Shown here: one piece after another, positions 42,407 through 52,414 of the stretch | Position numbering within the stretch: the stretch's first letter is position 1 | Layout: every line of letters begins with the position of its first letter | Source: Fictibacillus enclensis | Lineage (GTDB): Bacteria; Bacillota; Bacilli; Bacillales; Fictibacillaceae | Assembly: GCF_001457035.1 (NCBI RefSeq) | Contig: NZ_KQ758619.1 | Location: forward strand, 186,001-250,000 | Direction: 5' to 3' | DNA length: 64,000 bases | Notes under the pieces: generated by a model | Told to the model about the DNA's origin: nothing | The model's input: only the letters and a program-made list of their open reading frames with translations | Database searches by the model: none | Translations under genes and position numbers: made by a program

Positions 42407-42640
42407 ATGTTTGAACAATCCGGGCAGCAGGCGCTGCTTGATATCCTTGTTCACCTGCTTTTCATTGGAATTACATGGTGGGCCATGCAGGCATTAAATT
42501 TCGACACTTTTATCAGAAAAGGCAAAGTGATTCAGGCCAGAGTGCTTTTCATACTCGTAACCATTGCTCTTGCCAGCCTCGTAAGCAACTTCTTTCTCGC
42601 ATATTTGAACTATTCCACACAGCTAAAATATTTATTTTAA
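42407..42640 (+). CDS. ywzB: YwzB family membrane protein (DUF1146)
   Basis: 77 residues with two membrane helices (LLDILVHLLFIGITWWAMQA and ARVLFILVTIALASLVSNFF) and the family segment ALNFDTFIRKGKVIQARVL between them. DUF1146 proteins sit between the atp/nuo region and ywmB-murA across Bacillus; no function is known. Excellent ribosome site AAGGAGG. Confidence 0.88.
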   Translation: MFEQSGQQALLDILVHLLFIGITWWAMQALNFDTFIRKGKVIQARVLFILVTIALASLVSNFFLAYLNYSTQLKYLF

Positions 42641-42793
42641 TGAACAATGAAACAACCATATGAACCCTATTTTAAGCAAAAGATTGTGCAATGTTTAACA
42701 AAATAAGCTGCGGGATAATGTCGGAATATGACTTCAACTTCCATGAATAACGTGCCTTCCTCTGGCAAGAATGAGAAATAGAGGAGAGGGCGG

Positions 42794-43546
42794 GTGGAAG
42801 TTATGAAGAAAAACATTGTTTTGTTTTTTGTTATTTTATTTTTGTTTCACTCTTACCAAGTCATTCATGCTCAGGAAATGAAAAGCTTTACCAAGCTTTC
42901 AGAAATGAAGCATGCTATGGATCAAAGCAATATAGATGTTAAAAATTGGTCCCTTTATACAAAAGGGAGTATAGGTTTTGTGAATGATGTAAATGGGTAT
43001 CGTCAAAAAGCGGCATTATTAAGGAATGCAGCTGAAGGATTTAAATGGAGCGGACTGAATACGAATGAGCACTTCAAAATTACCGGGGTGCGGATTTCAG
43101 CGTCAGGACACATAAAAGAACGCCTTACGCTGGTAGCCTACCCCCAAAAAGGAAAGCTTGCAACGTATCTTGTTTATGCGGCAAAAGGAAAGGGCTGGAA
43201 TAAAGTACAAGTTCAGCAATTTGCCCGAATGTACCAGGATAGGGTCGCAACCTATTTTGAGGGAAAAAGTTCAACTTTCTCTTGTATCTCTGGGATACAT
43301 AATGGTACAATGGATTTTGGTTTGTATAAACAAGCGCTTGGGCTCATGACAACGTTCTCCGCTGTTCCTGTTGAACAACTCAAGGAAGAGACGTTTGTAT
43401 CAATCTCGGCATATACTGAGCATTGGGATGAGAAAATTAACACAGCTCATAAAGCAATGAATCTGCAGATTGCAATCAGAAATCAAGGAATGGGCGGCCA
43501 AACAGCCGTCACAATTGGAACACCAATAATTACGTCTGAATATTAA
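42794..43546 (+). CDS. ywmB: YwmB family exported protein (TATA-box-binding-like fold)
   Basis: 250 residues with an N-terminal signal peptide (KKNIVLFFVILFLFHSYQVI, cleavage near HAQ). The rest matches YwmB (DUF1779), an exported protein conserved directly upstream of murA. Structural work on the family shows a duplicated TBP-like fold, function unknown. The GTG at 42794 (GAGGAGAGG upstream) is used; an ATG three codons on at 42803 is also possible. Confidence 0.83.
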   Translation: MEVMKKNIVLFFVILFLFHSYQVIHAQEMKSFTKLSEMKHAMDQSNIDVKNWSLYTKGSIGFVNDVNGYRQKAALLRNAAEGFKWSGLNTNEHFKITGVRISASGHIKERLTLVAYPQKGKLATYLVYAAKGKGWNKVQVQQFARMYQDRVATYFEGKSSTFSCISGIHNGTMDFGLYKQALGLMTTFSAVPVEQLKEETFVSISAYTEHWDEKINTAHKAMNLQIAIRNQGMGGQTAVTIGTPIITSEY

Positions 43547-43576
43547 TATAGAAATTGGACGCGGAGGGGAATATCG

Positions 43577-44893
43577 TTGGAAAAAATCATTGTCCGTGGT
43601 GGTAGGCGGTTAGAAGGCTCTGTGAAAGTTGAAGGAGCAAAGAATGCCGTACTGCCTGTCATCGCAGCATCCATTTTAGCCAGTAAAGGCACAAGCACGA
43701 TTAAAGATGTGCCGACCCTTGCTGATGTATATACGATTAACGAGGTTTTGCGTTATTTAAATATTGAAGTTAAGTTTGAGAACGGCCAAATCAAAGTTGA
43801 CGCTTCCAGTACTCTAAAAACAGAAGCTCCTTTTGAGTATGTCCGCAAAATGCGCGCTTCTTTCCTGGTAATGGGACCGCTTCTTGCGCGTGTCGGGATT
43901 GCCAGAATTGCTTTGCCGGGAGGCTGCGCCATCGGATCACGTCCGATTGACCAGCATTTAAAAGGCTTTGAAGCCATGGGTGCAACAGTTAAGATTGGTA
44001 ACGGATTTATCGAAGCAAGCATTGATGGCCGTTTGAAAGGCGCGAAAATTTATCTCGACTTCCCAAGTGTTGGAGCAACCGAAAACATTATTATGGCTGC
44101 TGCTCTTGCTGAGGGAACCACCATTCTCGAAAACGTTGCGAAAGAGCCTGAAATTGTGTGCCTTGCAAACTACATCAACTCCATGGGAGGAAAAGTAGTT
44201 GGAGCTGGGACAGGAACCATTCGCATTGAAGGCGTGGAAGAATTGAATGGTGCCGAGCATACGGTTGTTCCGGACCGCATTGAAGCAGGTACTTATATGG
44301 TAGCTGCTGCGATTACCGGAGGAAACGTATTGGTGGAAGGCGCAATTTCTGAACACCTTCGCCCATTGATCGCCAAGATGGAAGAGATGGGAATCGAAAT
44401 TAAGGACGAAGATAAAGGTCTTCGTGTCATTGGGCCAAAAGAACTAAAGCCTGTGGACATTAAAACGATGCCGCATCCAGGATTTCCGACAGATATGCAA
44501 TCACAAATGATGGCATTGCTTCTTCGGGCGAGCGGTACAAGTGTCATTACAGAAACCGTTTTTGAAAACCGCTTTATGCACGTAGAAGAATTCCGCCGCA
44601 TGAACGGTGATATTAAAATTGAAGGTCGCTCTGCTGTAATCAATGGACCTGTTTCCTTACAGGGAGCAGAAGTTGCTGCTACAGACCTTCGTGCAGGAGC
44701 AGCTCTTGTTCTTGCTGGATTGGTCGCAGACGGCTATACGCGAGTGACCGAGCTGAAACACATTGACCGTGGATACGTGAGATTTACAGAAAAGCTCCGT
44801 GATCTGGGCGCTGATATTGAGCGTGTCAATGAAGAGTCAACGAAAGTTGAAAAAGAAGAAACATCGGTATCATTAAAATCTAATCTTGCATAA
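43577..44893 (+). CDS. murA: UDP-N-acetylglucosamine 1-carboxyvinyltransferase MurA
   Basis: 438 residues, first committed step of peptidoglycan synthesis: transfer of enolpyruvate from PEP to UDP-GlcNAc. [15 protein letters not shown] near 20-34 holds the Lys-Asn pair. Cys117 in [15 protein letters not shown] is the residue attacked by fosfomycin. Starts with TTG at 43577, seven bases after CGGAGGGG. Position after ywmB marks this as the murAA-type essential copy. Confidence 0.95.
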   Translation: MEKIIVRGGRRLEGSVKVEGAKNAVLPVIAASILASKGTSTIKDVPTLADVYTINEVLRYLNIEVKFENGQIKVDASSTLKTEAPFEYVRKMRASFLVMGPLLARVGIARIALPGGCAIGSRPIDQHLKGFEAMGATVKIGNGFIEASIDGRLKGAKIYLDFPSVGATENIIMAAALAEGTTILENVAKEPEIVCLANYINSMGGKVVGAGTGTIRIEGVEELNGAEHTVVPDRIEAGTYMVAAAITGGNVLVEGAISEHLRPLIAKMEEMGIEIKDEDKGLRVIGPKELKPVDIKTMPHPGFPTDMQSQMMALLLRASGTSVITETVFENRFMHVEEFRRMNGDIKIEGRSAVINGPVSLQGAEVAATDLRAGAALVLAGLVADGYTRVTELKHIDRGYVRFTEKLRDLGADIERVNEESTKVEKEETSVSLKSNLA

Positions 44894-44903
44894 TTCATAT
44901 TGA

Positions 44904-44936
44904 GAGCTTCCCGCAATTTTTGCGGGAAGCTTTTTA
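44904..44936 (+). terminator. Terminator after murA
   Basis: AGCTTCCCGCA and TGCGGGAAGCT form an 11-bp perfect stem with a short ATTTT loop, followed by TTTT. Confidence 0.9.
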
Positions 44937-45013
44937 TACGTCTGAGTCATGTCAATAGTGCCAATAGCAGATTCTACTTTATGGAAATGCAGGGATATAG
45001 ACCCAGGTGGCAT

Positions 45014-45044
45014 TTGAAGTCACTTTAGTTTAGTAAAATATAAT
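45014..45044 (+). promoter_or_regulatory. Possible promoter of the M4 protease gene
   Basis: A perfect TATAAT at 45039-45044. The best -35 is TTGAAG at 45014-45019, but the 19-base spacer is long, so an activator or other control may be needed. Confidence 0.4.
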
Positions 45045-45093
45045 CAAAATTTTTTGAATAGTGTGAATTTAAAAATAAATAGTGTACTATTAG

Positions 45094-45130
45094 ATGGCAA
45101 GGCAATCCACCAAGTGGATTGCCTTGCCAT
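45094..45130 (+). promoter_or_regulatory. Perfect 16-bp hairpin in the protease 5' untranslated region
   Basis: ATGGCAAGGCAATCCA and its exact complement TGGATTGCCTTGCCAT enclose a CCAAG loop. It ends 26 bases before the start codon, without a T-run, so it is not an ordinary terminator. An mRNA-stabilising 5' stem or a protein-binding site are the likely readings. Confidence 0.7.
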
Positions 45131-45138
45131 TCTATTAG

Positions 45139-46818
<1,680 letters not shown>

Positions 46819-46829
46819 AATGCATGAAA

Positions 46830-47052
46830 GGGGCTGTCCTGAAAGTCAGAAATTGACCTTCAGGCAGCTCTTTTTTGCGTAAAAAGCTTCCATGAAAAGT
46901 TGATTGAAGTGGAGGGTGCGAGACTCCTGTGGGACTAGCGTGACAGGTGAGACTCCCGCAGGCGCCTGCGCCAAGAGGCTCACCGCACGCCCCACGGAAA
47001 GCGAGCGGCCTGGAACGAAAATCAACGGCTTCCAGACTTCTTGGACAGCCCC
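46830..47052 (+). repeat. Dispersed palindromic repeat (family B), full-length copy
   Basis: A 223-bp element bounded by GGGGCTGTCC and its exact complement GGACAGCCCC. The left end folds as CTGAA-GTC / GAC-TTCAG followed by TTTTTT and would terminate the protease transcript. Nested inside are GTTGATT with AATCAAC, and a GC-rich core with TGCGAGACTCCTG and GTGAGACTCCCGCAG. It lacks any coding capacity, so it is MITE-like. Similar GAGACTCC repeats are common in Bacillaceae genomes. Confidence 0.8.
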
Positions 47053-47153
47053 TCTTTCTATGAAGCAAAACGATAGAGTAAAAAACAAGTTCTAATAGGG
47101 TGCGGTACTCCATAAATTGTAAAGACTAATCAAATTAGTGGAGGCCAGCCTGA

Positions 47154-48176
47154 ATGTTCATACGACTGAAGCCGATCAGCTTCTATCTCTCTATTTTTGT
47201 ACTGGTTCTTGTTCTGATTCCAGCTCTCGTCGTGCTTCCCTATTCTTCCAAAGCACCGCAATTGCTAGAAGCAAAGCCAAAGAAAATGCAGCAGAAATCC
47301 GTAGAAACGCTTTCCTCTACCCTGGCTGTTCCGGTATACCGGACAGTGGAAGAAAAGGTAGAGAAGGTGCCGCTCGAAGATTATGTAAAAGGGGTTGTCG
47401 CGTCGGAAATGCCTGCTGATTTTGAAATGGAAGCCTTAAAAGCACAGGCGCTGACAGCGAGAACCTATATCGCTCGTATGCTTGCGAACAAGAAGGATGT
47501 GAATCTACCAGGCGGAGCAGCGGTCACTGATTCCATCCTCTACCAGGTGTATAAGAGCGATGATGAGCTGAAAAAGCTCTGGGGCAGTGATTATGAGAAG
47601 AAGATGCAGAAAATCACCAAGGCCGTAGCAGCAACCCGGGGAGATATTCTAACGTACGACGGACAGCCCATTTTCGCCAGTTTTTTCTCGACCAGCAATG
47701 GATATACCGAGAACAGTGAGGATTATTGGGGCACAAAATATCCTTATCTCAAAAGTGTGAAAAGCCCCTGGGACAAAAACACCCCTAAGTTTTCACAGAA
47801 GCAGGAGATTCCTCTTTTAGAGGTGGAAAGTAAATTGGGAGTTGGGATTAAGGACAATGGATTAATTGGTAAGGTAACCAACAGAACCGAGGGTAACAGA
47901 ATAGCCAGCATCACCATTGGCGGAAAAACTTTTAAAGGAAAAGACGTCCGTGAAAAACTGGGGCTTCGTTCATCGGATTTCACCCTGACAAGAAAGGGTA
48001 ACAAAGTAATCGCGGATACCAAAGGGTTTGGCCATGGCGTAGGCATGAGCCAGTATGGTGCCAACGGAATGGCAAAGGACGGTAAGAATTATAAAGAGAT
48101 CGTCAAGTATTATTATAAAGGTATCGCCATCACCGCTTATCATCCCCAGGAAGAACAATCCACCGTAAAAAAATAA
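47154..48176 (+). CDS. spoIID: Stage II sporulation protein D
   Basis: 340-residue lytic transglycosylase of the engulfment machinery (with SpoIIP and SpoIIM). One N-terminal membrane helix (ISFYLSIFVLVLVLIPALVV) anchors it facing the intermembrane space. The SpoIID signature is clear: LEDYVKGVVASEMPADFEME near 78-97, the active-site Glu lying in ASEMP, ALKAQALTARTYIARML, and C-terminal GFGHGVGMSQYGANGMA near 288-304. Made in the mother cell under sigma-E in B. subtilis. ATG at 47154 behind GTGGAGG. Confidence 0.95.
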   Translation: MFIRLKPISFYLSIFVLVLVLIPALVVLPYSSKAPQLLEAKPKKMQQKSVETLSSTLAVPVYRTVEEKVEKVPLEDYVKGVVASEMPADFEMEALKAQALTARTYIARMLANKKDVNLPGGAAVTDSILYQVYKSDDELKKLWGSDYEKKMQKITKAVAATRGDILTYDGQPIFASFFSTSNGYTENSEDYWGTKYPYLKSVKSPWDKNTPKFSQKQEIPLLEVESKLGVGIKDNGLIGKVTNRTEGNRIASITIGGKTFKGKDVREKLGLRSSDFTLTRKGNKVIADTKGFGHGVGMSQYGANGMAKDGKNYKEIVKYYYKGIAITAYHPQEEQSTVKK

Positions 48177-48179
48177 TCA

Positions 48180-48207
48180 AACCCGGCGCAATTGGCCGGG
48201 TTTTTTG
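48180..48207 (+). terminator. Terminator after spoIID
   Basis: ACCCGGC and GCCGGGT form a 7-bp stem with a GCAATTG loop, followed by TTTTT. Confidence 0.85.
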
Positions 48208-48251
48208 CTGTACATCTCTTTGGAACAGGGGGCAAAAATTATCATTGATTT

Positions 48252-48300
48252 GTTGACTGAAGGGAAAGGGGCGAGACTCCTGGAACGAAAGTCAATCCCT
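48252..48300 (+). repeat. Short remnant of dispersed repeat family B
   Basis: Keeps TTGACTGAAG, GCGAGACTCCTG and GAACGAAAGTCAA in element order, with the rest deleted. The pair TTGACT/AGTCAA differs from TTGATT/AATCAA of the full copy, yet both arms changed together. Confidence 0.6.
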
Positions 48301-48370
48301 CTTGAAAAAAGTCATGCATAAATTTCTTCCTTTTGTCGAAAAATAAATTCCGGAAATTTTTCATGCCAAA

Positions 48371-48399
48371 GTATATATTTTCTGAATTCTGTTCAGAAT
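48371..48399 (+). promoter_or_regulatory. Sigma-F promoter of spoIIQ
   Basis: GTATA at 48371-48375, a 15-base spacer, then GTTCAGAAT at 48391-48399, which fits the sigma-F -10 pattern GGnnAnAnT with one change. Spacing and position are right for a forespore gene, and spoIIQ is sigma-F controlled in B. subtilis. Confidence 0.75.
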
Positions 48400-48421
48400 G
48401 GTTGCTGAGGTGATGATAAAA

Positions 48422-49273
48422 ATGAAAGATGAAGAAAAGCAAACCCAAAAAACAGTTCCTCTAAAAGGGAGGAGAATGGGGAAATTCATGAAAAAACGTT
48501 GGGTATATCCCGCAATCTATCTCGCATTTGCTGCTGTCGTTCTGGCTTCTGTGCTTTGGTATCAAAACGGTGCTTCCAATTCTAAAGATACGCCGAATGG
48601 TGCATTCCAAAATAATGAAAAAGCCGTACCGGTCAGTGTTTCCAAGGAAGTTTTCAAAATGCCGGCCAAGGATCCAAAAAGCGTAGTGATCAAAAAAGAA
48701 TTCTTTAACCCGGATGCATCAGCAAAAGAACAAGAAGCTGCTCTCGTATTTTATAATAATATCTACTACCAAAACAAAGGAATTGACCTGTCTACTGAGA
48801 GCGGAAAAACGTTTGATGTCACTGCTGCTATGAGTGGTAATGTTACAAAATCCGTGAAAGACCCTGAGCTTGGATATGTGGTAGAGGTTGAACATGCCAA
48901 CGGCTTAATCACTCACTACTCTTCGCTTGCTTCCGTTAAGGTAAAAGAAGGCGACATGGTAAATCAAGGTGAAGTTGTCGGTGCTGCCGGCCAGAACCTG
49001 TATGACAAGGATGCTAAAATCCATGCTCACTTTGAAATCCGCAAAGACGGAATCGCCGTTGATCCTGTATCAGCGTGGAACCAGTCTGCTTCCCAAATCG
49101 AGAAGCAAGTGGACAAGCAAGAACAAGCAAGCAAAAAAGATGAAAAAGCTTCCGTTGAAAAAGAAAAGTCTGACGCTGCAAAAGAAAGCAGCGCAGCTCC
49201 TAAGCAAAAACAGGAAAAAGAATCTTCTTCAACAAGCGAAAATACAAAAGAATCCTCAACCAATGATAATTGA
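48422..49273 (+). CDS. spoIIQ: Stage II sporulation protein Q
   Basis: 283 residues from the ATG at 48422 (GAGGTGAT seven bases upstream). A membrane helix near residues 25-44 (WVYPAIYLAFAAVVLASVLW) is followed by a LytM/M23 domain with GYVVEVEHANGLITHYSSL and AHFEIRKDGIAVDP. The first zinc ligand position reads NKGIDLS instead of a His-containing motif, so the peptidase is degenerate, as in B. subtilis. A long Lys/Glu/Ser-rich tail follows. SpoIIQ in the forespore membrane binds SpoIIIAH from the mother cell to form the feeding channel and drive engulfment. Confidence 0.94.
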   Translation: MKDEEKQTQKTVPLKGRRMGKFMKKRWVYPAIYLAFAAVVLASVLWYQNGASNSKDTPNGAFQNNEKAVPVSVSKEVFKMPAKDPKSVVIKKEFFNPDASAKEQEAALVFYNNIYYQNKGIDLSTESGKTFDVTAAMSGNVTKSVKDPELGYVVEVEHANGLITHYSSLASVKVKEGDMVNQGEVVGAAGQNLYDKDAKIHAHFEIRKDGIAVDPVSAWNQSASQIEKQVDKQEQASKKDEKASVEKEKSDAAKESSAAPKQKQEKESSSTSENTKESSTNDN

Positions 49274-49285
49274 GGAAAACGATAG

Positions 49286-49315
49286 GCAGCCTGCATAGCG
49301 CAGGCTGCTTATTTG
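49286..49315 (+). terminator. Terminator after spoIIQ
   Basis: GCAGCCTGC and GCAGGCTGC form a 9-bp perfect stem around ATAGC, followed by TTATTTGTT. Confidence 0.8.
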
Positions 49316-49352
49316 TTGTTTGGCAGTCTTGCGATTATGAAAATGATTGGTT

Positions 49353-49780
49353 AGCCTTCCAATGCTGATCGCCTCTGAACGCCTGCTTCAGCTTTTCTTG
49401 ATCTAGCTTCAGCAGGCAGAGGCTCGATCATTTCAGTCTTTTTCAGAAAACAAAAAGCGTTTTATGAAAAAGCCTTCCAATGCTGATCGCCTTTGAACGC
49501 CTGCTTCAGCTTTTCTTGATCTAGCTTCGGGGACCAAATAGGACGAAAAAGGTTCACTTTCGTCCCTGCTATGCCGTTTCACTCTCTCACAAAATACAAA
49601 AAGCGTATTTGTGTTCGAGAGTTCCAACGTCTTCGCTTTTAAACGGTCACCTCAGCTTTTCCTGATCCAGCTTCAGCAGGCAGAGGCTCAATCATTTCAG
49701 TCTTTTTCAGAAAACAAAAAGCGTTTTATGAAAAAGCCTTCCAATGCTGATCGCCTCTTAACGCCTGCCTCAGCTTTTCT
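49353..49780 (-). repeat. Tandem cluster of structured repeat family A
   Basis: One truncated and three full units, all in minus orientation, set end to end: about 49353-49398 (truncated), 49399-49517, 49518-49661 and 49662-49780. Each begins (minus strand) near AAAAGCTGA and ends near GAAGCTAGATCA, with the ACGCTTTTTGT loop. Units 2 and 4 are nearly identical and have outer arms AGCAGGC/GCCTGCT. Unit 3 has a different arm (GGTGACC/GGTCCCC, one mismatch) and an extra inner hairpin GGACGAAA/TTTCGTCC. Same family as 21989-22233. Confidence 0.75.
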
Positions 49781-50008
49781 CCTTGTCCCAGTTGAGATTT
49801 TGGCATATATGTCCGTTCGTCTTAATAAGATGATACAAAACCTACAATTCTTTTGAGGGTGAGCGGTGAGAAGACGTAGTATGGCTGCGGTGAGAAGGGG
49901 ACGGGACACTCTAAACATCATGAAAAACACACACAAGGACAGGTCGCGTAGCTTGAACATAGAAGTCTCTATCGCATCTCTCACATCCAATTTGGGGAGG
50001 CGAGTGGT
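49781..50008 (+). other. Non-coding stretch before spoIIID
   Basis: About 230 bases between the repeat cluster and spoIIID. It should hold the spoIIID promoter. I searched for a sigma-E pattern (ATATT-like -35, CATACAnT -10) and found GATACAAA and CCTACAAT as -10 candidates, but no well-placed -35. A 53-codon frame from 49880 lacks a ribosome site and runs into spoIIID; I do not call it. Confidence 0.4.
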
Positions 50009-50275
50009 GTGCACGATTACATCAAAGAACGAACCATCAAGATAGGAAGGTATATCGTGGAGACAAGAAAAACTGTGCGTATGATCGCAAAAGAATTTGG
50101 TGTCTCGAAAAGCACCGTTCATAAAGATCTGACGGAACGATTACCTGAGATTAACCCGGATTTGGCGAACAATGTGAAAGAGATTCTGGAGTATCATAAG
50201 TCCATCAGACATTTGCGGGGTGGTGAAGCGACACGTGTAAAATACAAAAAAGGAGCGGAGGAAGTCGTCCAATAA
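50009..50275 (+). CDS. spoIIID: Sporulation transcriptional regulator SpoIIID
   Basis: 88 residues, the small mother-cell DNA-binding protein that activates or represses sigma-E and sigma-K genes. The helix-turn-helix is TVRMIAKEFGVSKSTVHKDL near 23-42, and a basic C-terminal tail (HLRGGEATRVKYKKG) gives extra DNA contact. GTG start at 50009, eight bases after GGGGAGG. Directly upstream of mbl as in B. subtilis. Confidence 0.95.
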   Translation: MHDYIKERTIKIGRYIVETRKTVRMIAKEFGVSKSTVHKDLTERLPEINPDLANNVKEILEYHKSIRHLRGGEATRVKYKKGAEEVVQ

Positions 50276-50290
50276 GAGGGCTCACCTGAA

Positions 50291-50316
50291 AGCGGCATGC
50301 AAATCTGCATGCCGCT
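50291..50316 (+). terminator. Perfect hairpin between spoIIID and mbl
   Basis: AGCGGCATGC and GCATGCCGCT form a perfect 10-bp stem around AAATCT. There is no T-run after it, so it may stabilise the spoIIID 3' end or terminate weakly. Confidence 0.5.
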
Positions 50317-50466
50317 GAGTTATGCTTAAAGAAAATGTCTTAAAAAATTAACATATTTTTTCCCAGTTCAACAAAAGTTATGATAGAATGTTTTATTGGA
50401 TAGAAATTCGAAAATTGACGAAATTTGTAAGATGTGCTGGTTGAAACATACAGGGAGGACTTTTGA

Positions 50467-51468
50467 ATGTTTTCAAGGGATGTTGGTATTGATCTCGGTA
50501 CGGCCAATGTATTGATTTATGTAAAGGGCAAAGGCATTGTACTGGATGAGCCATCCGTGGTCGCAATCGACACGAACACGGGAAAAGTGCTGGCTGTCGG
50601 TGAAGAAGCCCGAAGAATGGTGGGGCGGACCCCCGGCAACATCGTGGCCATCCGCCCGCTGAAAGACGGCGTGATCGCCGATTTTGAAGTAACAGAGCAA
50701 ATGTTAAGACATTTTATTAATAAAATAAATGTAAAGGGCATGTTTACCAAACCGAGAATACTGATATGCACCCCTGCGAACATTACCTCTGTAGAACAAA
50801 AAGCCATACGGGAAGCGGCCGAGAAGTGCGGCGGCAAGGCGATTTATCTGGAAGAAGAACCAAAAGTGGCAGCTGTCGGTGCCGGAATGGACATTTTCCA
50901 GCCAAGCGGCAATATGGTCGTTGATATCGGTGGAGGAACAACGGATGTGGCGGTTCTGTCCATGGGTGATATCGTTACTGCCTCTTCGTTAAAAATGGCA
51001 GGGGACAAGCTGGACGGCGAAATCCTTAATTATATAAAGAAAGAATACAAGCTTTTGATCGGAGAAAGAACATCAGAAAACATTAAATTGAATGTGGCTA
51101 CTGTATTCCCTGGAGCACGGGATGAAGAAATGGATATCCGGGGCCGGGACATGGTAACGGGGCTGCCGCGTACCATTACCATTCGTTCGGAAGAAATTAC
51201 ACAGGCGCTGCTTGAGCCGGTTATGATGATGGTGCATGCGGCCAAAAGTGTGCTTGAAAAAACACCGCCTGAGTTATCAGCGGATATTATTGACCGCGGT
51301 ATAATTCTAACGGGCGGCGGGGCTTTGCTGCACGGAATTGATCAATTATTTGCACAAGAATTGAGAGTTCCGATTTTTATTGCGGAAGAGCCGATGAAAG
51401 CCGTGGCCAATGGAACGGGTCTTATGCTCGAACACATGGATAAATTGCCAAAGCGAAGATTCAAATAA
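50467..51468 (+). CDS. mbl: Rod shape-determining protein Mbl (MreB-like)
   Basis: 333-residue bacterial actin. Phosphate loops IDLGTANVLIYVKGKG (residues 8-23) and VVDIGGGTTDVAVLSMG near 157-173, and the adenosine motif GIILTGGGALLHGIDQL near 278-294. Forms membrane-bound filaments that direct lateral wall synthesis in rods. The spoIIID-mbl-flhO order identifies it as Mbl rather than MreB or MreBH. ATG at 50467 behind AGGGAGG. Confidence 0.95.
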   Translation: MFSRDVGIDLGTANVLIYVKGKGIVLDEPSVVAIDTNTGKVLAVGEEARRMVGRTPGNIVAIRPLKDGVIADFEVTEQMLRHFINKINVKGMFTKPRILICTPANITSVEQKAIREAAEKCGGKAIYLEEEPKVAAVGAGMDIFQPSGNMVVDIGGGTTDVAVLSMGDIVTASSLKMAGDKLDGEILNYIKKEYKLLIGERTSENIKLNVATVFPGARDEEMDIRGRDMVTGLPRTITIRSEEITQALLEPVMMMVHAAKSVLEKTPPELSADIIDRGIILTGGGALLHGIDQLFAQELRVPIFIAEEPMKAVANGTGLMLEHMDKLPKRRFK

Positions 51469-51479
51469 ATGATAATGTA

Positions 51480-51510
51480 AGCCCGTCAAAAAAGGCGGGC
51501 TTTTCTCTTT
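51480..51510 (+). terminator. Terminator after mbl
   Basis: AAGCCCG and CGGGCTT pair around a TCAAAAAAGG loop, followed by TTCTCTTTTT. Confidence 0.8.
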
Positions 51511-51514
51511 TTCC

Positions 51515-51541
51515 TTCATATTGAAAAAAACCTGCCGATAC
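51515..51541 (+). promoter_or_regulatory. Candidate sigma-D promoter of flhO-flhP
   Basis: GCCGATAC at 51534-51541 matches the sigma-D -10 (GCCGATAT) at seven of eight positions, 39 bases before flhO. The expected -35 TAAA at 15 bases upstream reads TTCA, so only the -10 half is convincing. Confidence 0.5.
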
Positions 51542-51580
51542 TAAACGTATACAGACTGTTCGGAAAGAGGAGGCTCAATT

Positions 51581-52399
51581 ATGCTGAGAGGATTTTATAC
51601 AGCAGCGGCCGGTATGATTGCTCAGCAGCGGCGGCAGGAAATGCTGAGCAACAATATTGCCAACATCAATACACCTGGCTATAAAGCCGATCAAACATCA
51701 CTGAGGGCGTTTCCAACCATGCTGCAGCAGCAAATGGGAGGCACAGAGGGGGTGGCAGGCCAAAAGGCTGGGCAACGGCCGATTGGCAATCTGGCCACAG
51801 GTGTTTACGTACAAGATGCGGTACCGAATTTTGTTCAGGGAGACCTGCAGGAAACCGGCATAGGGACCGATCTCGCCATTTTGCAGGGATCACTTCCCGT
51901 GGACCGGAAAACCGGAAAACCTGGCTCACTGTTTTATACTGTTGAGACGAAAGACGGAGAGACAAGATACACCAAGAACGGGCATTTTACGGTGGATACC
52001 GCTAATCATCTGGTGACTGCAGAAGGGAACATTATACTGGATGAGAAAGGAAACCCGATTACGGTATCAAGTGAGAATTTCACGGTCAGCCCGGATGGGA
52101 CGATCCTCGATCAGGGCCGTAACGCAGGCAGGATTGGTGTTTCACTGATTTCGAATCCAATGGATCTCGTCAAGGAAGGAGACGGCCTGTTCAGGCTTAC
52201 ACACCCCGGTTCAGCAGCCGTTTATACGGGGACCGGCTTTCAGATCAAGCAGGGATTTATTGAGCGCTCTAACGTGGACGCTGAGCAGGCTATGACAGAT
52301 ATGATGTCGGCCTACCGTTCATTTGAAGCCAATCAGAAAGTACTTCAGGCATATGACAGGAGCATGGAAAAAGCGGTGAATGAAGTGGGCAGAATCTGA
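51581..52399 (+). CDS. flhO: Flagellar basal-body/hook family protein FlhO
   Basis: 272 residues of the FlgF/FlgG rod-protein family. N-terminal rod signature LRGFYTAAAGMIAQQRRQEM with SNNIANINTPGYKADQTSLR, a central beta domain, and the C-terminal DUF1078-type helix NVDAEQAMTDMMSAYRSFEA with YDRSMEKAVNEVGRI. These proteins build the distal rod; in B. subtilis FlhO and FlhP complete it. Strong AGAGGAGG ribosome site. In operon with flhP. Confidence 0.93.
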   Translation: MLRGFYTAAAGMIAQQRRQEMLSNNIANINTPGYKADQTSLRAFPTMLQQQMGGTEGVAGQKAGQRPIGNLATGVYVQDAVPNFVQGDLQETGIGTDLAILQGSLPVDRKTGKPGSLFYTVETKDGETRYTKNGHFTVDTANHLVTAEGNIILDEKGNPITVSSENFTVSPDGTILDQGRNAGRIGVSLISNPMDLVKEGDGLFRLTHPGSAAVYTGTGFQIKQGFIERSNVDAEQAMTDMMSAYRSFEANQKVLQAYDRSMEKAVNEVGRI

Positions 52400-52414
52400 T
52401 AGGAGGATACGTTA

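Noticed and set aside
46830-47052. Insertion sequence with transposase
   Set aside because: The element has terminal inverted repeats but only 223 bp and no coding capacity, so it is at most a non-autonomous repeat.
49353-49780. CRISPR array
   Set aside because: The units are about 120 bases with complementary arms and no short repeat/unique spacer pattern, and no cas genes are present.
49880-50041. Small 53-codon frame ahead of spoIIID
   Set aside because: No ribosome site, overlaps the start of spoIIID, and gives a basic sequence without recognisable features.
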